Of a DNA stretch of 30,840 nt, positions 17,891-28,400 are shown piece by piece. This stretch comes from a virus, in IMG/VR virus record IMGVR_UViG_3300030117_003437, positions 940 through 31,779 of that record; one strand, 5' to 3'. Position 1 is the stretch's first letter. Every line of letters starts with the position of its first letter. Below the pieces are notes generated by a model. It was not told the origin of the DNA and did no database searches. It worked only from the letters and a program-made list of their open reading frames with translations. The translations under genes were made by a program, and so were the position numbers.

Positions 17891-18271
17891 ATGCCTCAAT
17901 TAATAATATCTTTTGATAATATAAATACATCTCTTCAGGTAGACGATAATATGTACTATTCCAATCTTATAACAAATCCCGGTGGAATTGATGGTACGGA
18001 ATTATCAAATACATATTTAATAGGACCGGTAATATCTGTAGTAAATAACGCTATAGCTAATCCAGGTACTACTGGTTGGACAGTTATTGTTGATCACACT
18101 GCTAATAATGCAGGACCACAATCTGGTGATTATATATCTTTTGCTAAAAATAAAGTTGTTAATACTTCTAGTTTACTTGGGTATTATGCAAAGGTAAAAT
18201 TTGTCAATGATTCGCATGATAAAGTAGAGTTATTTAGTGTTGGTTCAGAAATTTCAGAAAGTAGTAAATAA
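17891..18271 (+). CDS. Small beta-rich tail-associated protein, function unknown
   Basis: It has 126 residues and no cysteine or membrane segment. The sequence alternates hydrophobic and polar residues ('PQLIISFDNINTSLQV', 'AKVKFVNDSHDKVELFSVGS'), which suggests a small beta-sandwich. Residues 20-27 ('NMYYSNLI') resemble the start of short tail proteins I recall from uncultured marine phages. It follows the giant tail protein by 20 bases and precedes the next tail-associated gene by 7, so a role as tail or fibre component, or fibre-attachment protein, is plausible. No catalytic motif is visible and no firm function can be given. Confidence 0.6.
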   Translation: MPQLIISFDNINTSLQVDDNMYYSNLITNPGGIDGTELSNTYLIGPVISVVNNAIANPGTTGWTVIVDHTANNAGPQSGDYISFAKNKVVNTSSLLGYYAKVKFVNDSHDKVELFSVGSEISESSK

Positions 18272-18278
18272 ATAAAAT

Positions 18279-19850
18279 ATGAAAATAATAAATAGTTTTA
18301 ATTTAGATTTATCAGATTTACCAGCGGCTTCTGAGACTAGAAATTTTGTAGTTTCAGGAACTAATGGTGCTATTTTTAGTTTGGAAATAACAAATGAAGA
18401 TACTCATTATTATAATTTTACTACAAATAAATTTCAAGCAACTAGATCTAGATTGGAAAATAAAACTATAGCTGGAGATAGCTATACTGGTTCTATAACA
18501 TTTCCAACTGTAACTGATAATGATCAATATGATATATATTTATTTGCTGAGCAAGGCACAAGACACGCTCCATATAAAGAAGTAAGATTTGCTGATAATA
18601 GTATTGATATAAATTCATCTACAGGATCTGATTCTTTAATGGTACAAAAAGTTATATATCAATATACAGACTTAACTTTAACTTTAGCTATGTATAATAC
18701 GACAGGTGCTTTTACGATAAGCTCTTTAGTTAATGATACTTTAGCTGTGTCTAGCGGTGGAAATACTGGTAAAATTCCTTTTACTATATCTTGCACAAGT
18801 TCTTCTGGAGCTTCGTTTAAAATTTTAAAACAACCTACCGAAGATGATGTATTGTCATTCGTATCGGTTACCGCTGGCGCTACTCCTGAAATTTTACCTG
18901 GAGAAGATATATACCCAACAGTGTCTAATACAGACACTGTAGATGGTGCGGTTTCTAGTAGTAATAGAATTGTAATGGATACTAATGTTGCAGATAAAAT
19001 GGCCGTAGGAGATAGAGTTACTGGAACTGGCATATCATCCTCGTCAGTAGTAACAGTAACACATTTAAACCCTGATAGTGATAACGCTAAAGAGTGTCAA
19101 GTTTCAGAAAGTGTTAGTATTAGTGATGGAGTAACTTTAAGTTTTAGTAATCAAAAGAATTATCAATGGCCTTTAGATGATGTTAAAAAAATTACTCCTG
19201 GGATGATTGTTGTGCCAAGTACAAATGTTACTGCCGCTACTAAAGTCGCTGAATATAAAGACACTATAACAGTGTTAGCAGGTACAGATAAAGAGCAAAA
19301 AATAATAAGAAATCAAGTGCCAGCTGTGAACACTAAAGGACAACTTCCAACGGTGGTAAAAGGATTAATAACAGAACAGACTGGAAATGTTATATTTAAT
19401 AAGCAACAAGTTTTAGCTTTAGGTGGTGATGCTATGAAAATAGGTGGTTATGGAGTAGAACAAGTTTTAAATGTACATGGTTATGAAGTTAAGTTTACTA
19501 ATCTTGCTATAGCTTTAACTGCTATAACAACAACAACAACCGCAGCATCTAATAGTAGTACTAGCGTAGTTTTAGCGGCTAGAGATGGTATAATGAACTC
19601 TGTTAGTACGGTAAGCGGTATTGGTATAGATCCTTCAGCGGCTGCTCCAACCGTAAACAGTGGAGCTAATGCAACGGGGGCTGGTACAGTGGTACTTAGT
19701 GCGGCACAGACCTTAGAGAGTGGCGTTACACTAACTTTCAGTGGCGCCGGAAAAGTTGCTACTATAACTGGGGAGATAGAAATTATAAAAGCTGGTCCAG
19801 CCGATGCTACGTTAAGATTTGATATAGAAAAGCTTGTAACATCAGCTTAA
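18279..19850 (+). CDS. Tail/fibre-type structural protein with a duplicated beta motif
   Basis: A 523-residue protein that is beta-rich and almost without cysteine. The N-terminus ('SFNLDLSDLPAASETRNFVV') and the following 110 residues read like a virion beta-domain. A 65-70-residue motif occurs twice, at residues 225-292 and 424-489: each copy opens with Ser/Thr-rich 'VxL' strands, has 'VxGxGI' in the middle and closes with 'GVTLxFS'. This motif is common in fibre or tail proteins of marine phages in my experience. The region between the copies ('VVKGLITEQTGNVIFNKQQV') is a distinct domain. The position among tail genes supports a fibre, head-fibre or tail-surface role. Receptor binding is possible but not shown. 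Confidence 0.65.
   Translation: MKIINSFNLDLSDLPAASETRNFVVSGTNGAIFSLEITNEDTHYYNFTTNKFQATRSRLENKTIAGDSYTGSITFPTVTDNDQYDIYLFAEQGTRHAPYKEVRFADNSIDINSSTGSDSLMVQKVIYQYTDLTLTLAMYNTTGAFTISSLVNDTLAVSSGGNTGKIPFTISCTSSSGASFKILKQPTEDDVLSFVSVTAGATPEILPGEDIYPTVSNTDTVDGAVSSSNRIVMDTNVADKMAVGDRVTGTGISSSSVVTVTHLNPDSDNAKECQVSESVSISDGVTLSFSNQKNYQWPLDDVKKITPGMIVVPSTNVTAATKVAEYKDTITVLAGTDKEQKIIRNQVPAVNTKGQLPTVVKGLITEQTGNVIFNKQQVLALGGDAMKIGGYGVEQVLNVHGYEVKFTNLAIALTAITTTTTAASNSSTSVVLAARDGIMNSVSTVSGIGIDPSAAAPTVNSGANATGAGTVVLSAAQTLESGVTLTFSGAGKVATITGEIEIIKAGPADATLRFDIEKLVTSA
18951..19154 (+). repeat. Beta-motif copy A in the 523-residue tail protein
   Basis: Residues 225-292. The copy contains 'VTGTGISSSSVVTV' and ends in 'ISDGVTLSFSN'. 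It pairs with copy B at 19548-19745. The two copies are similar in protein pattern but clearly diverged in DNA, so the duplication is old. Confidence 0.6.
19548..19745 (+). repeat. Beta-motif copy B in the 523-residue tail protein
   Basis: Residues 424-489, beginning after a Thr-rich linker ('AITTTTTAAS'). The copy contains 'VSGIGIDPSAAAPTV' and ends in 'LESGVTLTFSG'. It is the partner of copy A. Confidence 0.6.
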
Positions 19851-19860
19851 AAGTAAAAAA

Positions 19861-19874
19861 ACAGTGAAAACTGT
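19861..19874 (+). other. Short hairpin with GAAA loop in an intergenic gap
   Basis: The 14 bases ACAGTGAAAACTGT form a perfect 5-base-pair stem closed by a GAAA (GNRA-type) loop, in the 54-base gap before the cupin-like gene. A run of A lies just upstream, so on the opposite strand it would read as a weak stem followed by T. The stem is short and could be fortuitous. Confidence 0.35.
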
Positions 19875-19904
19875 GACTATATTAGGTATAAATTAAATTA
19901 AATT

Positions 19905-20399
19905 ATGCCTAAAAATGAATTACAAAAAATATTTGATAATACACCTGCTAAATCATACAAAGACAAAGTAAAACAAATCGAAGATTACTTTATTAGTATA
20001 GCGGATGGGAAAGAAGTTGTTGGCAATGGAAAGGAGATAATATATCCAGAAAACATATGGGAATACAAGCATTCTTTTGCAGAAGGATTGTATTTTAGAG
20101 AAATGCGAATGAAGAAAGGTCAATTAGGTTTTTCAGCAATACATAAACATAGTTATGGATTTTTTCTTTTATCTGGATTACTAGCATCGTCAAAAGAAGA
20201 AGGCGTCGAGGAGTTTATAGCACCTTGTTATATAATATCACCACAAGGAGCAAAGAGAATAGTTTATGCTATAGAGGATTGTGTTATAGTCACAGCGCAT
20301 GCTAATCCAACTAATACAGAAAATTTAGATGAACTAGCGAAAATAAATGTAGTATTCAATTGGGAAGAATACGATGAATATTTAAAAAGTAAAAAATGA
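19905..20399 (+). CDS. Cupin-like phage protein
   Basis: A 164-residue protein. From about residue 60 to 135 it follows the phage cupin pattern I know from tail regions: 'YFREMRMKKGQLGFSAIHKH', then 'LLSGLLA', 'IAPCYIISPQGAKRIVYAIE' and 'VIVTAHANPT'. Likely metal ligands are His80 and His82 of the HxH element and His132 near the end of the barrel; the usual glutamate of cupin motif 1 is not evident. Relatives in other phages lie among tail or structural genes and have no settled function; sugar, tail-fibre or assembly-related roles have been considered. Residues 1-55 are an extra helical N-terminal part. It lies between fibre-like genes and the ejection-protein set. No signal peptide or membrane segment. 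The enzymatic activity is unproven. Confidence 0.65.
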   Translation: MPKNELQKIFDNTPAKSYKDKVKQIEDYFISIADGKEVVGNGKEIIYPENIWEYKHSFAEGLYFREMRMKKGQLGFSAIHKHSYGFFLLSGLLASSKEEGVEEFIAPCYIISPQGAKRIVYAIEDCVIVTAHANPTNTENLDELAKINVVFNWEEYDEYLKSKK

Positions 20400-20424
20400 A
20401 AATATTAATTAAAATATATAAATC

Positions 20425-21102
20425 ATGAGCTGGGGAATGATAGCAGTTACAGCTGTGAGTGCTGGGGTAAAATATTATCAAGCTAATAAAAGTGCTGAAA
20501 AAGCTAAAGAGCAAGCAGAAAAAGCTGCTATTGAGCAAAAAAAGCAACAAAGATTATTAGACACTGAGAAACGTAAATTCAAAGCTATGAAGTTTGAAAA
20601 TCCTTATGAAAACATGGAAAATGTATATGAGGATTTAACTGTTAATCAACAGCAAGCCCAATTCCAAGCTCAACAAGGCGCTCAACAAAGAGCTAATGTA
20701 ATGGAAAATCTTAGAGGTGCTGCTGGTGCGTCTGGTATAGCCGGATTAGCGCAAGCTATGGCTAATCAAGGTCAATTACAAACTCAACAAATATCAGCGT
20801 CTATAGGTCAACAAGAAGCTGCTAACCAAAGATTAAGAGCACAAGGCGCTGCTAGTATTCAAATGAAAGAAAGAGAAGGTCAAAAAATGCAACAGCAGTT
20901 TAATATAGATAAACAAGCAACATTACTTGGTATGCAGCAAGGTGCTTCGGCTGGCGCTGATACAGCAGCTGCCAGTGCTGAACAAATGGCACTACAAGGT
21001 GAAATGGCAAGAGATCAGGCATTAGTAGAAGGAGTTACTAGTACTGTTACTACAGCAGCTACAGAAACAGATGGATTTACAGATTTTAGTACTGATAAAT
21101 AA
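20425..21102 (+). CDS. Internal virion (ejection) protein, small, Gln/Ala-rich
   Basis: It has 225 residues. A short hydrophobic N-terminal stretch ('WGMIAVTAVSAGVKYYQ') precedes an almost entirely helical, Gln/Ala/Lys-rich protein. The middle ('NPYENMENVYEDLTVNQQQA', then 'RGAAGASGIAGLAQAMANQG') is conserved in many marine podovirus-like phages in my recollection and always precedes larger internal proteins. Size, composition and order match the T7 gp14 class, the small ejection protein that enters the outer membrane, although similarity to gp14 is positional and compositional only. It is the first of three consecutive genes (22 and 4-9 bases apart) for proteins likely packaged in the capsid and injected with the DNA. 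Confidence 0.7.
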   Translation: MSWGMIAVTAVSAGVKYYQANKSAEKAKEQAEKAAIEQKKQQRLLDTEKRKFKAMKFENPYENMENVYEDLTVNQQQAQFQAQQGAQQRANVMENLRGAAGASGIAGLAQAMANQGQLQTQQISASIGQQEAANQRLRAQGAASIQMKEREGQKMQQQFNIDKQATLLGMQQGASAGADTAAASAEQMALQGEMARDQALVEGVTSTVTTAATETDGFTDFSTDK

Positions 21103-21114
21103 AAATATATAAAC

Positions 21115-22488
21115 ATGGCAATACAAGCAAATCAAGCGTTAATAGAGGGGGCTTTTAAAAAAGGAGCAGCAAAGGCATCAGCGGATGTTGTTGATATGAA
21201 ACCTGTTTTCGAGAGAGACAAAGCAATAGGTAAATATATAACAGACACTATGGTTGGTGTAATGGGCGCTATAAAGCAAGGTAAAATGAGAAAGAAAATG
21301 CAGAAGGAAAAAGGTTTAGAACCTTTTAAAGCTATAGCTAATGAGGCTTACGAAACTTTATATTCTCAAGGAGAACCTTTGCCACAGAAATATATAGACG
21401 CTGTAACTAAAGCAGTAGAAGAGCTACAAGATGAATTTGAAGCAGTAAATACAGCTGGTAAAGGTGATACTAGAGAAAACGAAAGGAAAAGAATGGAAAT
21501 TCAAGGTAGATTAAAAAGAATAACAAATCAAGCTATCAATTGTAGAGCTACTTTTATGGAGATAGGACAAAGTGCTGATAATTGGAATACTGATAGAATA
21601 CATGATGATAATATCGTTCCATTACAAACTGGCCTTGATCTTAAAAACGCGGATAAAAATAAAAATTACAGAGTTGAATTTATTGATGATGAATTAAATA
21701 TAATAATAGATAATGTTGAAAGAACCGGGGTTCATACAGAGCATACTCCTGCTGGTTTTATAGAAGGTACCGACGAAATAGATTATGATAGCGAAATATT
21801 CCCAGGAGAAGAGTACAAATACACAGAATCTGTTTCCTTTAATTTACCTCAAATGAAAGCAGCTTTGCCTACTAAAAATTTAGAAACAGATAAAGAGTGG
21901 ATGGCATCTATAAATGAAAATTTAGAATTAGGAGCTAGTGATGCTAAAAGTAAAAAAGTAAATAAATGGACGAATCCTCGTAATATTGAACGCGCGGAAC
22001 ATGCTTTTGCTTCGAAAATTAAAACAAAAGATCAGTTTAATGATAACTCAAGAGAGATAGACGGTTTAGGAAGAGGTTTTAAAGATGACATGTGGAACAA
22101 TATTGATATACCAGTATCTGCTCTTCAAGTTATGTTTGGTAACGATACAAGTTTTTTAGACTCTATTGATATTGTGGGTGATGATGGTGTAATAAACGAT
22201 TTAGATTATGAAGCATTAAGCGCGGATCCAAATTGGGAAATAATGAAACAGAATATAGAGCAATTACACGATGCTTTAACTAATACAGATAACCCAGCGT
22301 TTTCTTTAGAAACATCTGTACCTTTATTAGCAAAATACAAAGTTAATCAAGATGTGCAAGCTTATAACGATAGTTATAACGCTAACACAAAAAATAAATT
22401 TAAAGTTGGGAACGAGTATGTCGTATCAACAGGTGGGGAAGATGTAACCTATATTTATCAACAAGACGGAACTTTTTTAAAAAAATAA
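21115..22488 (+). CDS. Internal virion (cargo/ejection) protein, medium-sized, probable
   Basis: It has 457 residues. The N-terminal half is helical and charged ('ALIEGAFKKGAAKASADVVD', 'KQGKMRKKMQKEKG', 'DAVTKAVEELQDEFE'); the C-terminal half is more globular and acidic, ending in a small beta element ('EYVVSTGGEDVTYIYQQDG'). No enzyme motif is visible. It lies between the small Gln/Ala-rich protein and the giant protein, with 12 and 6 bases between genes. That is the place of the middle ejection protein (T7 gp15 class) in podoviruses, so an internal cargo role is inferred from context. Sequence alone does not show it. It uses TAA as stop and has an AT-only leader ('TATATAAACATGG'). Confidence 0.6.
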   Translation: MAIQANQALIEGAFKKGAAKASADVVDMKPVFERDKAIGKYITDTMVGVMGAIKQGKMRKKMQKEKGLEPFKAIANEAYETLYSQGEPLPQKYIDAVTKAVEELQDEFEAVNTAGKGDTRENERKRMEIQGRLKRITNQAINCRATFMEIGQSADNWNTDRIHDDNIVPLQTGLDLKNADKNKNYRVEFIDDELNIIIDNVERTGVHTEHTPAGFIEGTDEIDYDSEIFPGEEYKYTESVSFNLPQMKAALPTKNLETDKEWMASINENLELGASDAKSKKVNKWTNPRNIERAEHAFASKIKTKDQFNDNSREIDGLGRGFKDDMWNNIDIPVSALQVMFGNDTSFLDSIDIVGDDGVINDLDYEALSADPNWEIMKQNIEQLHDALTNTDNPAFSLETSVPLLAKYKVNQDVQAYNDSYNANTKNKFKVGNEYVVSTGGEDVTYIYQQDGTFLKK

Positions 22489-22494
22489 TAGTAT

Positions 22495-25400
22495 ATGCCG
22501 AGTAATATTTCAATGGAAGAATTTCTTGCTTTAGAATCACAACATGGAAGCAATAAAAACGCGAACGTAATTTCTACGGATGAGTTTTTGGATTTACAGG
22601 GCGATTCTAATATTGAACCTACTTTAGGAGAATCAGGTTTTAATTTAGAAGATTACACTCCTTCTGAACCACAACTCTTGATTGATATAGGTGATCAAAC
22701 ATTAACTTTAGATCAAGTAAAGGAATTAGCTGGTGATACACCTGTTAACACTTATATAAAAGAAAACAATGGTATAATAAGACACGATAGAGAGCATACT
22801 TTACCAGAAGTTAAGGTTACGCCTATATATGAACAGACAGCGAATAGAGCTGATGAACTTATTAATGCTGAAATAGAAGGTATATTAAGTAAAGTTTATG
22901 AAGGAACTTCTACAAGAGAGTTAAGTACAAAGAAAAAAACTATAGACTTTAGCCAAAAGGACGTTGATCTTAGTGAAGATGAAAAATATTTGTTAAAGCA
23001 TGTAAATAATCCTTTAACTGGTCTAGAAGATGTCAAAGATCCAAATAACCCATATGGACCACCAATAGGTGTTAAAAGAACAAATACAAATTTAAAAGGT
23101 AATGAATCTATCACTTCTATAGAATTAAAAAATACAGCTTTTAAAATATGGGAGCAACTAAAATCTGAAAATGAATATATAGGTGGTTTTCAGGAAGACG
23201 GTTTTAATTATAAAACATACCAAAAAACAAAGCAAGAACTTAACGATTGGGCTTTAGAATATCAATCAGAAATGAATTGGGAAGATCCTCTCGCTATGGA
23301 TGATTTTATAAACGCGTATCGATCTAAAATGGAAGAGGTTTGGATTAGAGAGGGTGAAAACGATAAAGAATATTTGTACAACGCTAGTATTATTGAGAAT
23401 ATTATTAATGATAGGTTTAAGTCTTTAATAATAAATAAAGGTGTAGAGGAAGAAAGAGGTGAACTTATACCTGATAATTGGGAGAGAGCTGGTATTATAC
23501 CTTCCGCGCTTTATGAGTTTGCGAAATATACAATACCAAGTGCTTTAGCTAATGATAGAGTAGCTATTAATGGTGAGAAAATTTATAATATTTCTGAAAA
23601 ACTTAAAGAGGGAAGAGAGAAAGGATGGACAGATAAAACTAAAGGTTTCATTGGTTTAGTTGGAGATCAATTAACATTTAGAGAAGCAAAGGGTTTTAAT
23701 GTGATAGGTATGAAAAAAGTCAAAGCTATTACATGGGGAGAGGCTCAAGTTGAATTAAACGCTGAAGTAGATAGATATGGTTATGTAGTTATGGAAAACC
23801 TTGCTAAATCTAAAGAGTATCAAGAAAAATTAAGTATACTTGGTACTCCAGAACTTTTAGATGAAAACTGGAATTGGAATTTAGATAGTGATGGGTATAA
23901 AAAATTATTAGGTACTCAATTAGGTCAAATGGCTTTGGGTACTTTATCTTTTGGTGGGTCTACTTTTATGCAAGAACTAGGACAAATGTCACAGCAGTTG
24001 ATTCTTGAAAAGTCAGTTATGATGATGGAAGGTATACCTATGGACGGAAGCATTGCTAATTTTTCTGAAAAAGAAGTAGAGCATTTAATGAAAAAGTTTA
24101 ATAAACTCTCTGTAGAAGAGCAAAATCAACTTGCTATGAAAGTTTTAAAAGGAGGTCATATTCCTTTTGATAAGCTTTATGCTAGCGCTGCTAGATCTGG
24201 TGGATTAGATTTAATAGGTAATTGGTTTGTTATTGGTAAGGCTGGTTCTAAAATGGTTCCAAAAGGATTGGTAAATACATTTATGACAAAACATCTTGGG
24301 AAGTATTACGCGACAGGAACTGCTTTAGCGGGAAGAGTTACCGTAGGTACTTTGGGCGAGATGTTGACTGAAGGTTTACAAGCAACGAATTCAGAGTTAA
24401 CCGTTTCTATGAATTCTCCATTAAGTACATTTGACTTCCACCCAGTTTTAAATGAAGCCGCGATGGCAGCTGTTGTTCCAGGTCCGGTTATACTAGCTGG
24501 ACAGTCAGTCCGAATGATGGTTGATGATATTAGAAAAACTAATAGAGATAAAACAGAGGGTAGTTATGAGGCTTGGTTTGATGTTGCGAAAAATAAATTA
24601 GATATAGCTTATAATAATGGTCAGTTAGAAAGAGGTGAGTATGACAAGGGAATAGATGCAATTCAAAAATCTCGAGAGGTACTTTCAAATACAAATTTAA
24701 AAGATGTAAAATCTCCATTACAAAGAGGATTGATAATAGGTAGATTGTTAGATTCGCAAGAACATCAAGGTAAAATTAATGAATTACAAGCTGAAATTAA
24801 TAAGATAAAAAAAGATGTTGGAGAATCTGCTAAGACAACTAGTATAGATAAAGAAATAGCTTTATTACAAGAAAAAATAAATAGAAACACAGAAGCTGTA
24901 ATACAAGAAAAAACTGTTGATCACTTTTTGATCAATGCCGAGCGACAAGCTGAATGGCAAAATAGACAATCAGAAGGTTTAAATAAAAATAGATTTACTA
25001 TAATATTTAAAACAAAAGAAGAAGCTAAGGAATATGTATACAAGAATTATCCAGAACAAGTAAACCATTTTAAAAACATGTTAGATGGGGTTGCTTATGG
25101 TACAAATCTCCAAATGAGAGATGAAAATGGAGATCTTATAAGCGCTTATAATTTTGCTATTGAAGAAAATGTTATAGATGGTATTAGGAGTGGTGATTTA
25201 ATGGCTGGTAATGTTATAAACCACGAACAAGCGCACGACAATCTATCTACTTTTAGCGATGAAGAATTAAAAAGTATACGAGAAATGGTTTCGGCCGAAA
25301 TGGAGAAATCCAAAGATCCACAGATACAAAGAGCTTTAGTTCTTATGAGAGCTAAATTAAAAACTTATGCTGATAAAAAAGGTGCTAGAAACGAACATGA

Positions 25401-28400
25401 AGAGTTTTTCACGTCTATGTCAGATGCTTTCCACGCTTTAAAGATGATGGATTTATCTACAGACGGTAGCACAACGCTTTCTTTTATAGGTGAAATATTT
25501 TCTAGTTCTTTTGAAGAAAACATTGGTCCTATAGTAGATTGGAAAACTGGATTTAGCGAAATGGGAGTTGTTGATTTTATAAAAGCATATACCACGGAGC
25601 AAGTTGTAGAAACTAAAGATCCTATAACTGAACTTAGAGAAGGTGAGGAACCCGGCCTATTTGATGAAAATGTAAAAAAAGGTAATGATGGTATTTATAT
25701 GCAAGATTCTAGAAGAGTATATCCTCTAGGTAGAACCAATGAAGAAATAAAACAAGCAAACGAAGTATTAGCTAAATTAATTCAAGACCATGAAATGAAC
25801 CCTCCTTTTAGTGCTGAGATGAGTCCGAATTGGGAAGCAATGAATAAAGGTGAAATGAAAAAATTAGAAGGAGAATTGATTGCTAACAACATGGGTTTAA
25901 TAAACATGTTCTTAAAACATAAAGCAAATGGTGGTTTGTATTTTGATCCTCAAGCTGGTGATGTTAATTATGATGACTTTGCGGAAGCTGTAATGGGAGC
26001 AGTTGGAGATATAATAAATACTTATACTCCATACAATAAAGATACTGGTAAATACCAAGAGTTTTCTTCTTACTTAGGTAGTTTAATGGATAAAAGAATA
26101 CCAGGTATATGGGATGATCTAATAAAAGAAAAAGAATTTGCAACAGATCCTGATTTTAGGCAAGACGAAGCTGGTAGTGATTATGATGACTTCATGAATG
26201 ATTTTGAAAACCAAATTATTACTGTAGGTGGTGTTGATACAAATATTGAGGAAGTGACTTCTGAAATGAGAAAAACTCTTGGTATTAAAAAGGACGATCC
26301 ATTATATAACGAGGTTCTTGATGATGTGATAGAAATAACTATACAAAATTTTAGCGCTTTAAATGAAGAAGGGTTTTTGTTAGACACTCAAGATAGAATA
26401 AAAGAAAGATTATTTAAAAAAATAAAAACTAAATTAGGTTCTCCAAAGTCAAAGAAATATATTGATTGGTTGAATGATAATATAGAAAAAATATATAATT
26501 TATTACCACAATCTGTATTTAATAAATCTTACGATCAGTTTAATGATATTGTTTCGAAAAGAGCAACTGTTGCTCAATCAGAAGATAAAGATATTGAGTT
26601 TCAAAGACGTGTAGTAATAAAAAGCAAAACAGCTGGTAACAGGGTAGCTGTTAAAAAACCTTTTACTGAAGAAATTGGACAGCAATTTATAAAAGCTTTA
26701 TTAGATCCAAAAGGACAAGGTCTTAAAGGTACACCTGCTTCTAAGCAAGATGGTTTAGTGAATCAACTATCTACCGTTATCGGTGTTGATGCTATTAGTA
26801 CAGCAATTAATAGCAAAGCATTTCAAGAAGTTCATGGCTCACAACAAGCCGTAATGGGTGTTATCGCTGATAAGATAAATAGAGACATGACTGTTCAATT
26901 TTCTAATAGAACAACTGGCGTGAAATATGAGTTGCAAGATCATAATGATTTAGCGAAAGCAAATCAATTAATAAGATCTGTTGAATTATCTGGTATAACT
27001 GATCCTGGTCAACTAGAAGATTATGTTAGAGATTTAGGTAAGAACTTAAAAATAAAACAAGATGTTGTTGAATTTGTTATTCATTTAGATTCTAAAGAAA
27101 TAATTGAGAAAGGCGATGCGATACAATTCAAAGTAGATCTAATTAAATATTTAGAAAAAGAAAATCCAACCTTAGCGGCTTCTTTAAAGGCTGATGGTGC
27201 TATAAAAGGTAAGAAAAGAGTACTAGATAAAATAGCTGAAGACGTTACAAAGTTTACTGGTGGGTTAGATCCTGAACTATTAGACGCGGTTGGTTTTGAT
27301 ATATTTGCTTTTCATCGTAGAGCTATGAATCCTGCGGAAACGCAACATGGTCCAAAACGTGGTGATGGAGAAATAGTACAAATACAAAACGCGAAGAATC
27401 CACAAGGGAATCAATCTTATGCAAATAAAAATACAACACTATTGTTAAAAGGATGGACGTTTAATCCTAACACAAATATGTTTGTTCATAATAATAATAA
27501 ACATAAACCTAGCGAAGATCCAGTAAGAGAATACAATGCTAAAACTGTTGCCGCTCCTTATTTTCAAACACTTAAAGATATAAAGACTGCAAACGAACTT
27601 AAGAAAAACGACCCTAATTATGCCCCTACTGGAAAATACGAAGATGTTAGAATAATGAACATTGATTATTCTGGAGGTTTGTTTAAGAAAATAGGTAATA
27701 TACTTAACGATAAAACCATAACGTCACGACAAGCCAGAATAGATAAAATAATTAAATTATATGGTCCAGAAATAGAAGCGGCAAATAAAGCTAACACAGA
27801 GTTAGCCACAGATATTAGTGTAAAGCTAATAGAAGCTGTAAAAGATGGTAGTATGAAAGAAAATACGCTTATGCATATTTTACAAAGTCAAACTAATCTA
27901 GCGTTTGGATTTAGAGGATTAACCAAACTATCTATGATTTCTGTTTTAGAAGGATCGTATAAAGATGCTGGTAGTAGAGTTTATGGTGAGCATATAAATC
28001 CTAATTCTAGTAAAATGTTAGAATTAGCTAAAATAGCTTTGCGTGCTAAAAAAGATCCTGAATACAATTATAGACAAGCTGTTGCTGAATTATTTAGTAA
28101 TCATGAACAGGTATTATTTCCGTCATCTGACGCTAAAACAATAGACACTTCAAAATTATTAAGTGGTCCAACTAGTACTGCTAGTTTTGATAGATTAAAA
28201 GCCTTAACACCAGAACAAAGAAAAAACTTTATTGGTATTAATGGAGAAAGTTATAGAGAAGCATTGGCAAACGCAAGTGCTAGAAAGAATATTGAAGTAG
28301 AAACAGCTAAAATAAAGTTTGAAAACGAAAGAAATGAGAAAAAACAAAAAGCTAGACAAAATATATTAGTTGGAGAAGAACAAGGAAGTACTGTGTATGA

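Noticed and set aside
19854-19874. Minus-strand intrinsic terminator (ACAGT stem followed by T run)
   Set aside because: The stem is only 5 base pairs and no minus-strand gene exists nearby to terminate.
22168-22220. EF-hand or dockerin-like calcium loop ('GDDGVINDLD') in the 457-residue protein
   Set aside because: The first ligand positions are not acidic and there is only one copy; the match is too weak.
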